Positions 8,722-16,958 of a stretch of 64,000 nucleotides of DNA are shown here, piece after piece (positions within the stretch are counted from its first letter, which is position 1; the number at the start of each line of letters is the position of its first letter). Source of the DNA: an uncultured Christensenellaceae bacterium (GTDB taxonomy: Bacteria; Bacillota; Clostridia; Christensenellales; UBA3700); contig CALWKW010000006.1 in assembly GCA_944381365.1 (NCBI GenBank), positions 51,335 to 115,334 on the forward strand, in the 5' to 3' direction. The translations under genes and the position numbers were made by a program. The notes below the pieces were generated by a model that saw only the letters and a list, made by a program, of their open reading frames with translations, ran no database searches and had not been told where the DNA came from.

Positions 8722-9848
8722 ACTCTCTCGCTTTTTATCTCAAAATATATTTTTTCCAATTCTTTGGCACTGTCTTTTATGTCAAAGCCTTTTGCTTTGA
8801 CTTGTTCATATCCTATGTTTCTGTCCGCATTATCGTCTAAGGACTCGATTATTTTATTTGCCCATACAAGAGGCGAGTCATCGTTTTTCAATACGACAAG
8901 ACTGCCTGTCAGATATACTTCGGATGTAATGGATTCAAAGCAAAAACATTTTACTCCGCTTGCTTGAGCCTCTACCAATCCGACAGGCAACCCTTCATAT
9001 ATAGAAGGAAAAACAAAACAATCCATTGCACTTAAAAGTTCAGGCACATCTTTTCTTATGCCCGTAAAAATCACATTTTCTTGAAGAGAATTTTCTCTGA
9101 CATATTCTTGCAATTTTTCTTTGTCTTGCCCCTCGCCTACTATAAGAAGTTTTGCATCTTGTTTGGTCTTTATTATTTCTTGCAAAACTTTTATCGCAAA
9201 AAGCTGATTTTTCTGAAAACAAAGTCTTCCGATATTTCCCAAAAGCAATCCGTCTTCTATGCCGAATTCCTTTCTGACAATTTCTCTTCCTTCTTCAGAA
9301 AACTTAAATCTCGGCAAATTGATTGAATTATAAATGACTTTGTATTTATCCTTTGTCAAATCGAATTTTCCAAAAGCGTTCTGTCCAGCTTCTTTGCTGC
9401 AAGCAAAACAATAATCGCTCTTTTTGCCAAGTCCCGTCACCAAAAGCCTGTTGCGAACCTGCTTGATAAATCCGTCCGCAAGTCTAGAATTGTGGCTGTG
9501 AGATATGCATACGGGACAAGAATATTTGCGGGCATATTTAAATACCTGCTTTGCCACCAATATTTCATGACAATGAATGATATCGTACTCGTCCTTATGC
9601 TGAGAGAAAAATGCTTTCAATTCTTTTTTTGCCTTGAAAAAAGTCTTGAGTCCGGGTTTTGTAAAATAATATACATTTCCGCCAAGGCTCTTTATTTCCT
9701 CGTTATAATTCTTGGGAGCTTCCCAGAATATCAAAAAGTCAAACTGAACTTTTTCTCTATCGATATTGCGATAATAGTTCATCACTACATTGGCAATGCC
9801 GCTGTTTACATTTGTAGATGACAAAACCTGTAAAACTTTTATAGCCAT
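8718..9848 (-). CDS. glycosyltransferase family 4
   Basis: 376 residues from the ATG at 9848, behind GGAGAATA and overlapping the upstream stop (TAATG). GT-B fold features: N-terminal KVLQVLSSTNVNSGIANVVMNYYRN, YDIIHCHEILVAKQVFKYARK, and the donor-binding EX7E region FPSIYEGLPVGLVEAQASGVKC. A retaining cytosolic glycosyltransferase that extends the lipid-linked repeat unit. Acceptor and sugar cannot be told from sequence. Confidence 0.9.
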   Translation of the reverse strand: MAIKVLQVLSSTNVNSGIANVVMNYYRNIDREKVQFDFLIFWEAPKNYNEEIKSLGGNVYYFTKPGLKTFFKAKKELKAFFSQHKDEYDIIHCHEILVAKQVFKYARKYSCPVCISHSHNSRLADGFIKQVRNRLLVTGLGKKSDYCFACSKEAGQNAFGKFDLTKDKYKVIYNSINLPRFKFSEEGREIVRKEFGIEDGLLLGNIGRLCFQKNQLFAIKVLQEIIKTKQDAKLLIVGEGQDKEKLQEYVRENSLQENVIFTGIRKDVPELLSAMDCFVFPSIYEGLPVGLVEAQASGVKCFCFESITSEVYLTGSLVVLKNDDSPLVWANKIIESLDDNADRNIGYEQVKAKGFDIKDSAKELEKIYFEIKSERV

Positions 9849-10354
9849 TATTCTCCGTCCACTGAATATTTGTAATCTTGTTGTTTGTTGATATATCTGC
9901 AAGGCTGAGGCACTACAGTCGTGTTGTCAGGAACATCTTTTACGACAACCGCCCCTGCACCTATTCTGACATTGTTGCCCACTTTTATGCCTCCGAGTAT
10001 GCAAGCATTCGCACCTATAAAAACATTGTCGCCTATTATGGGAGCTTTGTCATTGCTTTTGCCGATTGTCACTCCTTGCATTATCGTAACATTTTCGCCT
10101 ATTCTGGCTTTTGCCGTAATAAATATACCCGATATGCCATGCAATAATTTGGGAGGATTTTTAAATATATCATGATTTTCTTCATTCGGGAAAAGACCTA
10201 TATATGCAGTGTTCTTTTCCATTTTCATGACTTTAAATTTATAATACATTCTCCTGAATTTGCTTTTTGTAGCATAAAACTTTTTTCTGTACAAAAAATA
10301 CTTTTCAGGATTAAATCCTCTTATCGCATACGATAAATTCTTAGATATTCCCAT
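9848..10354 (-). CDS. hexapeptide-repeat acetyltransferase (serine-acetyltransferase-like)
   Basis: 168 residues with a left-handed beta-helix of hexapeptide repeats: AKARIGENVTIMQGVTIG, APIIGDNVFIGANACILGG, and IKVGNNVRIGAGAVVVKDVPDNTTVV, the usual CysE/WcaF-like ending. In this operon it most likely O-acetylates a sugar of the surface polymer rather than serine, because it lacks the long CysE N-terminal domain (inference). Its start lies within the end of the cytidylyltransferase gene. Confidence 0.85.
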   Translation of the reverse strand: MGISKNLSYAIRGFNPEKYFLYRKKFYATKSKFRRMYYKFKVMKMEKNTAYIGLFPNEENHDIFKNPPKLLHGISGIFITAKARIGENVTIMQGVTIGKSNDKAPIIGDNVFIGANACILGGIKVGNNVRIGAGAVVVKDVPDNTTVVPQPCRYINKQQDYKYSVDGE

Positions 10355-11006
10355 TTTCTTGAGCTTTCTCCTTTTTATGCTTCATATACATTTTCATAAA
10401 ATCGAGGTCATGGTGATAAGTAAGCTTGTAATTGTCTGGGAAGTCAAAATATCTGTATAACGAAGTGCCTTCAGGCAACTGCTGATATGCTTCTACCAAT
10501 GGACTTTCAGGCTTTAAATTATTGTAAAGCAAATCAAATCTGAAAGCTTCCGGCGACTGCAAAATATAGTATCTGCTTCTGTCGCATTCCAAAAAGTCCA
10601 AGCAGCCCAGCGAGTCTACGATTCTCTGGCATGTAGCCACAACCTCGTATTCGTCAAGCTTGTCCATATAAGTATCTATAAGCTCTTTTGTAACAAACGG
10701 ACGCATAGCGTCAAACACCATGATTTTTTTACAATCATAATGAGCTTTTATATATTCAAGACCGTTTTTGAAAGAAATGTTTCTTTCTGCTCCGCCGGCA
10801 CATACATCGACATTGTATTTTTGTGTAAATCTGTCAAAATATTCTTCGGCACACACCACAAGCACTTTATCGATTTTTCCAGAAGACAATGTAGCTTCTA
10901 CCACATAATCCACCACTGCTTTTCCAAACAAGTCCTGATATTGTTTTGGTGTAGGAGCTCCGAATCTCTTGCCTACGCCGCCCGATAAAATCATAGCTAT
11001 ATTCAT
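10341..11006 (-). CDS. IspD/TarI-family cytidylyltransferase
   Basis: A 221-residue protein with the nucleotide-binding LSGGVGKRFGAPTPKQY at the N-terminus, a CAGG..RNISFKNGL motif, and VFDAMRPFV. IspD (methylerythritol phosphate) and TarI (ribitol-5-phosphate) share this fold. Operon context with tagD, licD and a TagB-like gene favours a polyol-phosphate role, but no TarJ-type reductase is seen nearby. It overlaps the acetyltransferase by 14 nt. Confidence 0.85.
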   Translation of the reverse strand: MNIAMILSGGVGKRFGAPTPKQYQDLFGKAVVDYVVEATLSSGKIDKVLVVCAEEYFDRFTQKYNVDVCAGGAERNISFKNGLEYIKAHYDCKKIMVFDAMRPFVTKELIDTYMDKLDEYEVVATCQRIVDSLGCLDFLECDRSRYYILQSPEAFRFDLLYNNLKPESPLVEAYQQLPEGTSLYRYFDFPDNYKLTYHHDLDFMKMYMKHKKEKAQENGNI

Positions 11007-11287
11007 ATTTTTCCCTCACTTAATAATTTTTCTTCTTGTTGTCTGCAAATAGATATTTCATGCTTGAATTTTTGCAATATTCTGTCGTGCAGCCATTCAA
11101 AATTTTCAGCATAAAAAGCATTGCTCGTCAATCTGTTTTCGAGAATTATATCTTTTGCCCCCTCATAAAGTTTGACCACAGAAAATCCCGATGAACTCTC
11201 AAACACCCACATAGGAAGATATCTCTTTTTTGCCAAAAGTCCCCATACATGGAAAAAGTTTGATATAAAAGACACTGCTTTTCTCAA
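11003..11287 (-). CDS. small protein of unknown function, possibly DUF4760-like
   Basis: 94 residues from a TTG start that overlaps the upstream stop (TTGA), so it seems translationally coupled. The segment ISNFFHVWGLLAKKRYLPMW followed by a helical VVKLYEGAKDIILENR resembles the DUF4760 pattern, a weak call. No catalytic motif is visible. It is co-transcribed between licD and the cytidylyltransferase gene and probably partners the frameshifted membrane protein just upstream. Confidence 0.6.
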   Translation of the reverse strand: MRKAVSFISNFFHVWGLLAKKRYLPMWVFESSSGFSVVKLYEGAKDIILENRLTSNAFYAENFEWLHDRILQKFKHEISICRQQEEKLLSEGKI

Positions 11288-11657
11288 TTCTTCTTCGCTG
11301 TAATTAAAGCCGTTGTCTTTTGCAATTTTTTGAAGTTTTCATCCCCGAAATTGCTTATGTCAAGTCCTGTCTTCTTTTTGAAACTTCTATAACTATACAA
11401 TATCTTTCTGTTTGCAGAATGCTCTAGCGTATCCCCTGTGACAAAATATTCTCTCACATTGTCCAAAGTGGTGGAGAATATAGAGGAAATTCCCAAGATT
11501 ACACTCGACAGACCGGATACTACTGCGATAGCAGCCACTATCTTGTTCATAATGTCGGCTGATTCGTCAAAAGCAAACATGACCACTATCAGCACCAAAG
11601 CCAAAAGCGACATAATGCTTGCCATTACTATACCCGTTATCTGTTTTTGTGTTTCAT
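11284..11657 (-). pseudogene. two-TM membrane protein gene, frameshifted just after its start
   Basis: A strong ribosome site (GAGGAATGAT) precedes ATG at 11657, but that frame stops after MKHKNR. Adding one A to the five-A run (11644-11648) would give MKHKKQITGIVMASIM and continue into the open frame that ends at 11284. That frame encodes two membrane helices (MSLLALVLIVVMFAF and AAIAVVSGLSSVILGISSIF) and a ~60-residue cytosolic tail. As it stands, only an internal ATG at 11625 without a good ribosome site is available. A sequencing error, phase variation or real decay could each explain it. The gene lies in the polysaccharide operon between licD and the 94-residue gene. Function unknown. 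Confidence 0.7.
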
Positions 11658-11658
11658 A

Positions 11659-12486
11659 TCATTCCTCGCTTGTCTTGTCGTACAATTCATATCCGTGTGT
11701 AAGGACTCTCTTTTCTACGGGAGGCAATTTCATATAATCGCCGTAGAATTGAGTAAGCCACTTGTCCCAATTCTTGGGTGCCTTGAGCTTTATATTCTCA
11801 AAGTCCATTAACACATAATCGTCATACATTTCGTTTTTGAGCATAATGCGTTTGTCGCCGATTTCGTCAATAAACTCTCCCACATATTTGCTTGTTTCGT
11901 AAGGCACAGAATGCACGATTTCGGAAAGCTTTTTGTGAAGTCTGTTGGCTCCGTACATCTTTGCCAATACTCTCAAGCAGGCGATAGTAAAGTTCTTTGC
12001 AAAAGACACTTCTTTTCTCCAAGGCTTTACCAAAAGCGACAAATTGAGAATAATGTATTTGTTGATTTTCTTCATGTGCTTTTTGGCAAATTTAATATCA
12101 TCGCCAAGTCCGTCAATAGGGAAGATATCCAAAAACAAACCCATTTCCACGCCTGCATCTCCGCCTTTTTCTATGAGCAAAGTGTCGGTATCTATAAGTT
12201 TTGCAAATCCGTACAAATACTTATCGTCAAGCTCGTGAGCAAGAAGCTTGTATTTTCCATTGTTGCCTTGTTGTCTGAAAATTTCGATAAGTCTGTCATA
12301 GTCGGGTCTTGAGAGATACATATCGATATCATCGTCCCAAGGTATAAAACCTTTGTGTCTTACAGCACCAAGCAAAGTGCCGCCCGACATAAACAAATTT
12401 ATACCGTTTTCCTCGCAAAGCTTGTCCAGATATTCGGCTATGCTCAAAAGCCTTTGTTTCATTTCGTCAATCTGAATTGTTCTCAA
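11659..12486 (-). CDS. licD: LicD-family phosphotransferase
   Basis: 275 residues. The LicD/nucleotidyltransferase signature is complete: FMSGGTLLGAVRHKGFIPWDDDIDMYLSRPDYDRL, with the metal-binding Asp pair in DDDID. LicD enzymes attach phosphocholine or other phospho-alcohols to teichoic acids or capsules. The start is TTG at 12486 behind GAGGAG at good spacing; it overlaps the upstream GT2 by 20 nt. The donor is unknown, since no choline uptake or licC-like gene is adjacent; CDP-glycerol or CDP-ribitol is possible (inference). Confidence 0.9.
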   Translation of the reverse strand: MRTIQIDEMKQRLLSIAEYLDKLCEENGINLFMSGGTLLGAVRHKGFIPWDDDIDMYLSRPDYDRLIEIFRQQGNNGKYKLLAHELDDKYLYGFAKLIDTDTLLIEKGGDAGVEMGLFLDIFPIDGLGDDIKFAKKHMKKINKYIILNLSLLVKPWRKEVSFAKNFTIACLRVLAKMYGANRLHKKLSEIVHSVPYETSKYVGEFIDEIGDKRIMLKNEMYDDYVLMDFENIKLKAPKNWDKWLTQFYGDYMKLPPVEKRVLTHGYELYDKTSEE

Positions 12487-13342
12487 TTTTTTTCTCCTCT
12501 ATTTTCAACTGCGGTTTTTTTCTCATCATTTTCAAGAATACGAATTTTCTCACGCTGTTCGGCATCAATACCTGTATGACATATCTTATAAAACAGCTCT
12601 TTCTGTATTCGCTCTTTGTGATGATTTTGTTGTCCAACATAAACTTGAACAAATCTCTTTCGCTCTTATAATATTTTTTTCCGCCTCTTCTTTGGAAAGT
12701 AGCTTCGTTTATTCTTGCATATACGAGGTTTTCTTCGATATTGGCGAATTTGCATCCCGCAAGATACATTCTAGCCCAAAGATAGCTGTCTTCGTTGTAA
12801 AACCAATGCAGATATCCGCCTGCCTTTTCCACCTCGCTTTTTTTGAACATAACCGTCATGTGATTGAAAGGACATCTCTTTTTGAGATATTCGCAGATAG
12901 CCTCGTGAGTAGCAGGCACATCTCTAACGCTTACCACATTGTCTTTATCGCCTATGAATTCTGCGATATTGCTTCCCACAATCGACAATTCGGGATCGTT
13001 TTGAAAACAAGCAAGCTGTTTTTCAAATCTGTCTTTTACCGCTATGTCATCGCTGTCCATTCTTGCCACTATCTCGTTTCTGCAATGAGTCATTCCCTCT
13101 TTGAGAGCGTTGCCTAGTCCTACATTTTCTTCGAGCGGATAAATCTCCACTTCTTTATAAGTTTGTTCAAGCTCTCTCAAGGTATCCATTGTCTCTTGAG
13201 GCACGGGACCGTCCACGACAACAACTACCTGTTCGGGGCGTATTGTCTGAAAAATGATACTCTCGATTGCCGTCTTTACATTTGCGGCGATATCGTTTTT
13301 GTACACCGACATCAGAACGCTTATCTTTTGTTCGCCTTCCAT
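12467..13342 (-). CDS. glycosyltransferase family 2
   Basis: A 291-residue GT-A glycosyltransferase. N-terminal ISVLMSVYKNDIAANVKTAIESI with QVVVVVDGP, the DXD-type metal site in IVARMDSDDIAVKDRFEKQ, and a later YNEDSYLWARMYLAG with the acidic base region. It adds one sugar to the lipid-linked intermediate. The ATG at 13342 follows AAGGAGTGATGAG and lies 4 nt after the sugar transferase gene. Confidence 0.9.
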   Translation of the reverse strand: MEGEQKISVLMSVYKNDIAANVKTAIESIIFQTIRPEQVVVVVDGPVPQETMDTLRELEQTYKEVEIYPLEENVGLGNALKEGMTHCRNEIVARMDSDDIAVKDRFEKQLACFQNDPELSIVGSNIAEFIGDKDNVVSVRDVPATHEAICEYLKKRCPFNHMTVMFKKSEVEKAGGYLHWFYNEDSYLWARMYLAGCKFANIEENLVYARINEATFQRRGGKKYYKSERDLFKFMLDNKIITKSEYRKSCFIRYVIQVLMPNSVRKFVFLKMMRKKPQLKIEEKKIENNSD

Positions 13343-13346
13343 CTCA

Positions 13347-13949
13347 TCACTCCTTGATAACTTTGAATATAGTCTTGAATATCAATCCTATATCATAGAA
13401 AAATCCTGCTTTTTCGATATATTTCAAATTGAGCTCCAACTTGGCGGGCATGATTTCCTCGATATACTTTTTGTCGGGGTCTTCTGCCTCTTTCAACATA
13501 TCGTTTTCGTTTCTGAATTCTATTGACGCCAAATCCGTAATACCGGGTTTTACGCTCAATACCTTTCTTTGTTCCTCTGTATAAAGCTCTACATATCTGG
13601 GAACTTCGGGGCGAGGTCCCACAAAACTCATCTTGCCTGACAATACATTGAAAAGCTGAGGCAATTCGTCTATCTTTGTCTTGCGGATAAATTTGCCCAC
13701 TTTTGTGATTCTGTTGTCCCCGTCAGTGGTAATCTGTCTGCCTTTTGCTTCGGCATCGACCACCATGGACCTGAACTTCCAAATTTTGAAGTGTTTTCCG
13801 TTTTTACCCACTCTTTCCTGCTTGAAAAGTACGGGACCCTTTGAAGAGCATTTGATTGCTATTGCCACAAATAGAAATACCAACAAAAGACACAGTATTC
13901 CCAAAAGCGAAAAGAAAATGTCAAAGCATCTCTTAGAAAATCTATACAC
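13347..13949 (-). CDS. undecaprenyl-phosphate sugar-1-phosphate transferase (priming)
   Basis: 200 residues, the short bacterial sugar transferase form with one N-terminal membrane segment (CFDIFFSLLGILCLLLVFLFVAIAIK). The conserved core is intact: GPVLFKQERVGKNG, FKIWKFRSMV, RKTKIDELPQLFNVL, MSFVGPRPEVP, and VKPGITDLASIE. It starts repeat-unit assembly on undecaprenyl phosphate at the membrane. The start is GTG at 13949 with GGAG 8 nt upstream, overlapping the end of the aminotransferase gene. Confidence 0.92.
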   Translation of the reverse strand: MYRFSKRCFDIFFSLLGILCLLLVFLFVAIAIKCSSKGPVLFKQERVGKNGKHFKIWKFRSMVVDAEAKGRQITTDGDNRITKVGKFIRKTKIDELPQLFNVLSGKMSFVGPRPEVPRYVELYTEEQRKVLSVKPGITDLASIEFRNENDMLKEAEDPDKKYIEEIMPAKLELNLKYIEKAGFFYDIGLIFKTIFKVIKE

Positions 13950-15138
13950 CTGCGGCCTCCTTATAGCAATCGATGATATATTGCACTTCTTCGTCTGTCA
14001 ACAAGGTATGCAAAGGAAGAGTGATTTCGTTCTTATACAAATCATAGGCATTGGGATAATCTTTTATGTCAAAGCCTAAAGCCTTATAGCCCGTAAACAT
14101 AGCAAGTGGCTTATAATGAACATTCGTAGCTATGCCTTTTTCTGCCATTTTGACGATTACGGCATTTCTCTCACTCTCGTCAAGTCCGTCAATTCTTGTG
14201 ATATAAAGGTGTCCGCTACCCGTATGATTTTCGTCATAATGATTAAGAAAACCTATTTTTGTGCCCTTGAAAGCATCGTTGTATTTCGAGATGATTTCTC
14301 TTCTTCTTGCAAGCAAATCCTTGTATCTTCCAAGCTGAGCAAGTCCGATAGCCGACATGATATCTGTCATATTGCACTTGTAGCCCAAAGTCTTGATATC
14401 GTATTCCCAAGCACCTATTTTCATCTTGGAAAGTGCGTCCTTGGATTGTCCGTGAAGCGACATAAGCATGAATTGAGTATAGATATCGTCATTGGATACG
14501 CCTTCTATCGTCTTCCATGTCACTGCACCGCCTTCTGCGGTAGTAAGATTTTTTACTGCATGGAAAGAAAACGAAGTAAAGTCTGCTATCTCGCCTGACA
14601 TCTTTGCGTTTTGCTGAGCTCCGAAAGAATGTGCTGCGTCTGCAATGATAGCTATTCTTCCCATTGCTTTTTGAATATCGCTTACGGGACGGAAAATGCC
14701 TTTGTTTTTCTCTGCGATTTCATACAAAGCTTTATAGTCGGCTACAATGCCCGCTATATCCACTCCGATAATAGCTTTTGTATTTTCATTGACTGCTTTT
14801 GCGACATTCTTTGCACTGATAGCAAAATCGTCTTTATCTACATCTACAAGCACGATTTTTGCTCCCACATGATGCACTACGCTTGCCGAAGCGGTATAAG
14901 TATAAGCACTTGTGATGACCTCATCGCCTTTACCAATGCCCAAAAGACGCAAAATAAGCTCTAATCCTGCTGTGGCAGAATTGAGACATACAGCTTTTTC
15001 TGTATGGCAATACTCAGCGATTTTTTTTTCAAAAAGTTTTGTCTTGGGACCTGTGGTAATCCAACCCGATTTGAGAGTATCTACTACTTCGTCTATCTCA
15101 GCTTGAGATATATCGGGAGGAGAAAACTTTATATTCAT
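13942..15138 (-). CDS. DegT/DnrJ/EryC1 family sugar aminotransferase
   Basis: 398 residues from ATG at 15138 (GGAG 7 nt upstream); an in-frame TTG two codons earlier is less likely. PLP enzyme features: SATAGLELILRLLGIGKGDEV, DAAHSFGA, and the Schiff-base lysine in FSFHAVKNLTTAEGGAV. It transaminates a nucleotide-linked keto-sugar, and with the priming transferase next to it suggests an amino sugar as the first residue (inference). First gene of the 13-gene polysaccharide operon. Confidence 0.9.
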   Translation of the reverse strand: MNIKFSPPDISQAEIDEVVDTLKSGWITTGPKTKLFEKKIAEYCHTEKAVCLNSATAGLELILRLLGIGKGDEVITSAYTYTASASVVHHVGAKIVLVDVDKDDFAISAKNVAKAVNENTKAIIGVDIAGIVADYKALYEIAEKNKGIFRPVSDIQKAMGRIAIIADAAHSFGAQQNAKMSGEIADFTSFSFHAVKNLTTAEGGAVTWKTIEGVSNDDIYTQFMLMSLHGQSKDALSKMKIGAWEYDIKTLGYKCNMTDIMSAIGLAQLGRYKDLLARRREIISKYNDAFKGTKIGFLNHYDENHTGSGHLYITRIDGLDESERNAVIVKMAEKGIATNVHYKPLAMFTGYKALGFDIKDYPNAYDLYKNEITLPLHTLLTDEEVQYIIDCYKEAAGV

Positions 15139-15176
15139 TTCCAAACTCCATTAAATAATTATTATTAATAATATAT

Positions 15177-15205
15177 ATTATAGCATCATGCATTGCAAAT
15201 ATCAA
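15177..15205 (-). promoter_or_regulatory. promoter of the surface-polysaccharide operon
   Basis: Minus-strand TTGATA (15205-15200), 17-bp spacer, TATAAT (15182-15177). The TATAAT box lies about 40 bp upstream of the aminotransferase start. A single arm of the 37-bp palindrome abuts the -35 box. Confidence 0.75.
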
Positions 15206-15208
15206 CAT

Positions 15209-15222
15209 TAAATTGTATAAAT
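15209..15222 (+). repeat. solitary arm of the 37-bp palindrome family
   Basis: TAAATTGTATAAAT exactly equals the right arm of the seven complete copies, but no left arm or core flanks it. It sits next to the -35 box of the polysaccharide operon promoter. Confidence 0.6.
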
Positions 15223-15253
15223 AGTATAACTATTTTGTATAGTTTTATTAAAA

Positions 15254-15282
15254 ATTGCCGACAGCAAACTACTGTCGGCAAT
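15254..15282 (-). terminator. Rho-independent terminator of the hexosaminidase gene
   Basis: Perfect 11-bp stem ATTGCCGACAG / CTGTCGGCAAT with a 7-nt loop, followed on the minus strand by a T-run. It lies about 22 bp past the stop of the gene ending at 15305. Confidence 0.85.
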
Positions 15283-15304
15283 CATTGTGTGTGATAATTT
15301 TCAC

Positions 15305-16888
15305 TTAGTTTTTTTGCGTATTTTGCATTTTCAGCATTTCGTCAAATTCATAATTGGGACAAATTCTCCAAAGATTCCATCTCAAAGCATTGGTAAAATA
15401 CTTTTTGGGATATACCTTGCCTCTGTAAATCTTTTGAGGACAAACATTGCATTTTATTGTCTTGAAATAATCACGCATGTTTTCCAATCGTCCCTCAAAG
15501 TCCTTGTAATTGCGTTTTGAACTATCTGTCCAGCATACTTCGGCAAAAGCAATGAGTCTAGCAAAAGTAAGCATATCGAGTTTTTGCTCCTTGGATATGT
15601 ATTCTGTCCACTGAGGTATCTCCATGCCGAATATATTGCTGTCGTTCATTACACCGAGTTTTTCTGCCGACAAGGAATATGTCTTTGACAAAGGTCTGAC
15701 ATTGTAGGGATGATCCATATAGACATAACTGCTCATAGACAAAATAAGCTTTCCGCCCTTTTCCATCCAAGCAAATTCATTCTTATCGCCTTTTCTCTTT
15801 ACCCACCATTGTGCCACGATATCGTTGTCCATAATATCCTGAGCATCGAGGACTTCGTTCCAGCCAATCATTCTCTTGCCTTTGGACTTTAAGTATTTGG
15901 CTATTTCATTGTTGAAATATCCCTGCAAAGCATTCTCGTTTTTTAGTCCCAATTCCTTGATTTTTGCCTGACAGCGAGGACACTTTTCCCATCTTGATTT
16001 GGGCACTTCATCGCCACCGATATGGAAAAATCTGCCCGTAAATATTTCACACAATTCATCTATTATGTCTTTTGCAAAATTATAGACATCCTCTTTGCCG
16101 CAACAACAAATATTGTCCATTACGCCCCAGCGATTCGATACTTCTGCGGGCTTTTCATCGCAGGACAAATTGGGATAGCATGATATCGCAGCCACCATGT
16201 GCCCCGGCATATCCACTTCGGGAACCACCTCGATATGTCTTTCTTTGGCATAGGCTACGATGTCTTTCATCTCTTCTTGTGAATAGAAAAGTCCTTTGCC
16301 GTATTCTACTCCGTCATGAGGCTCTTTTTTCTGCACATAGCCTTTTAATGACAAGGGAGTATCTTTTCTTATACAACCTTTTTCTGTCAAAAGCGGATAT
16401 TTTTTTATCTCGGCTCTCCAGCCCTGGTCGTCAGTAAGATGCCAATGAAAAATATTCATCTTGAGATTTGCCATTATGTCGAGAATTTGTTTGATTTTCT
16501 CCACACTCCAAAAGTGTCTCGCACTATCGAGCATAAAACCTCTGTATGCATATTTGGGGCTGTCTTGAATATCTGCACAATGAATTATGTCATCATTGCC
16601 CAAAAGCTGCTTTAATGTCATAAGTCCATAAAATGCTCCCGCTTCGCCTGAGGCACTTATAGTAAGCACCTTAGAGTTTTTATCGCAAATAAAAACATAT
16701 CCTTCGTGAGGTACTTTTTCGTCAGTCAAAAATCTTAACTCACTGCCTTCTCCGCCATCGATATTTCCTAAAATATCCTTGGCAAATTTTTTGGTTTGTT
16801 CAAAATCTCCGCTGATTTTTGTGGCTTTTCCCAACTTGATAGTGTGTTCTTTTACCACGCAATGCAGAGGTTTAGGAATAATATTCAT
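15305..16888 (-). CDS. beta-N-acetylhexosaminidase, GH20
   Basis: 527 residues from ATG at 16888 (GGGAGGAAAC directly upstream; an extension of five codons is possible). The GH20b-like N-terminal domain is followed by the (beta/alpha)8 catalytic domain with YRGFMLDSARHFW, FHWHLTDDQGWR, and the catalytic Asp-Glu pair in HIGGDEVP (residues 293-294). It releases terminal GlcNAc/GalNAc, probably from host or dietary glycans. No signal peptide is seen, so it likely acts in the cytosol on imported oligosaccharides. A cysteine-rich CCCGKED segment is unusual. It lies downstream of the lipoprotein gene and may be co-transcribed. Confidence 0.92.
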   Translation of the reverse strand: MNIIPKPLHCVVKEHTIKLGKATKISGDFEQTKKFAKDILGNIDGGEGSELRFLTDEKVPHEGYVFICDKNSKVLTISASGEAGAFYGLMTLKQLLGNDDIIHCADIQDSPKYAYRGFMLDSARHFWSVEKIKQILDIMANLKMNIFHWHLTDDQGWRAEIKKYPLLTEKGCIRKDTPLSLKGYVQKKEPHDGVEYGKGLFYSQEEMKDIVAYAKERHIEVVPEVDMPGHMVAAISCYPNLSCDEKPAEVSNRWGVMDNICCCGKEDVYNFAKDIIDELCEIFTGRFFHIGGDEVPKSRWEKCPRCQAKIKELGLKNENALQGYFNNEIAKYLKSKGKRMIGWNEVLDAQDIMDNDIVAQWWVKRKGDKNEFAWMEKGGKLILSMSSYVYMDHPYNVRPLSKTYSLSAEKLGVMNDSNIFGMEIPQWTEYISKEQKLDMLTFARLIAFAEVCWTDSSKRNYKDFEGRLENMRDYFKTIKCNVCPQKIYRGKVYPKKYFTNALRWNLWRICPNYEFDEMLKMQNTQKN

Positions 16889-16958
16889 GTTTCCTCCCAT
16901 CATACGATTTGTATCGTTTGACTTAATAATTTTATTATAGTGTAAGACTTCAGATTTT

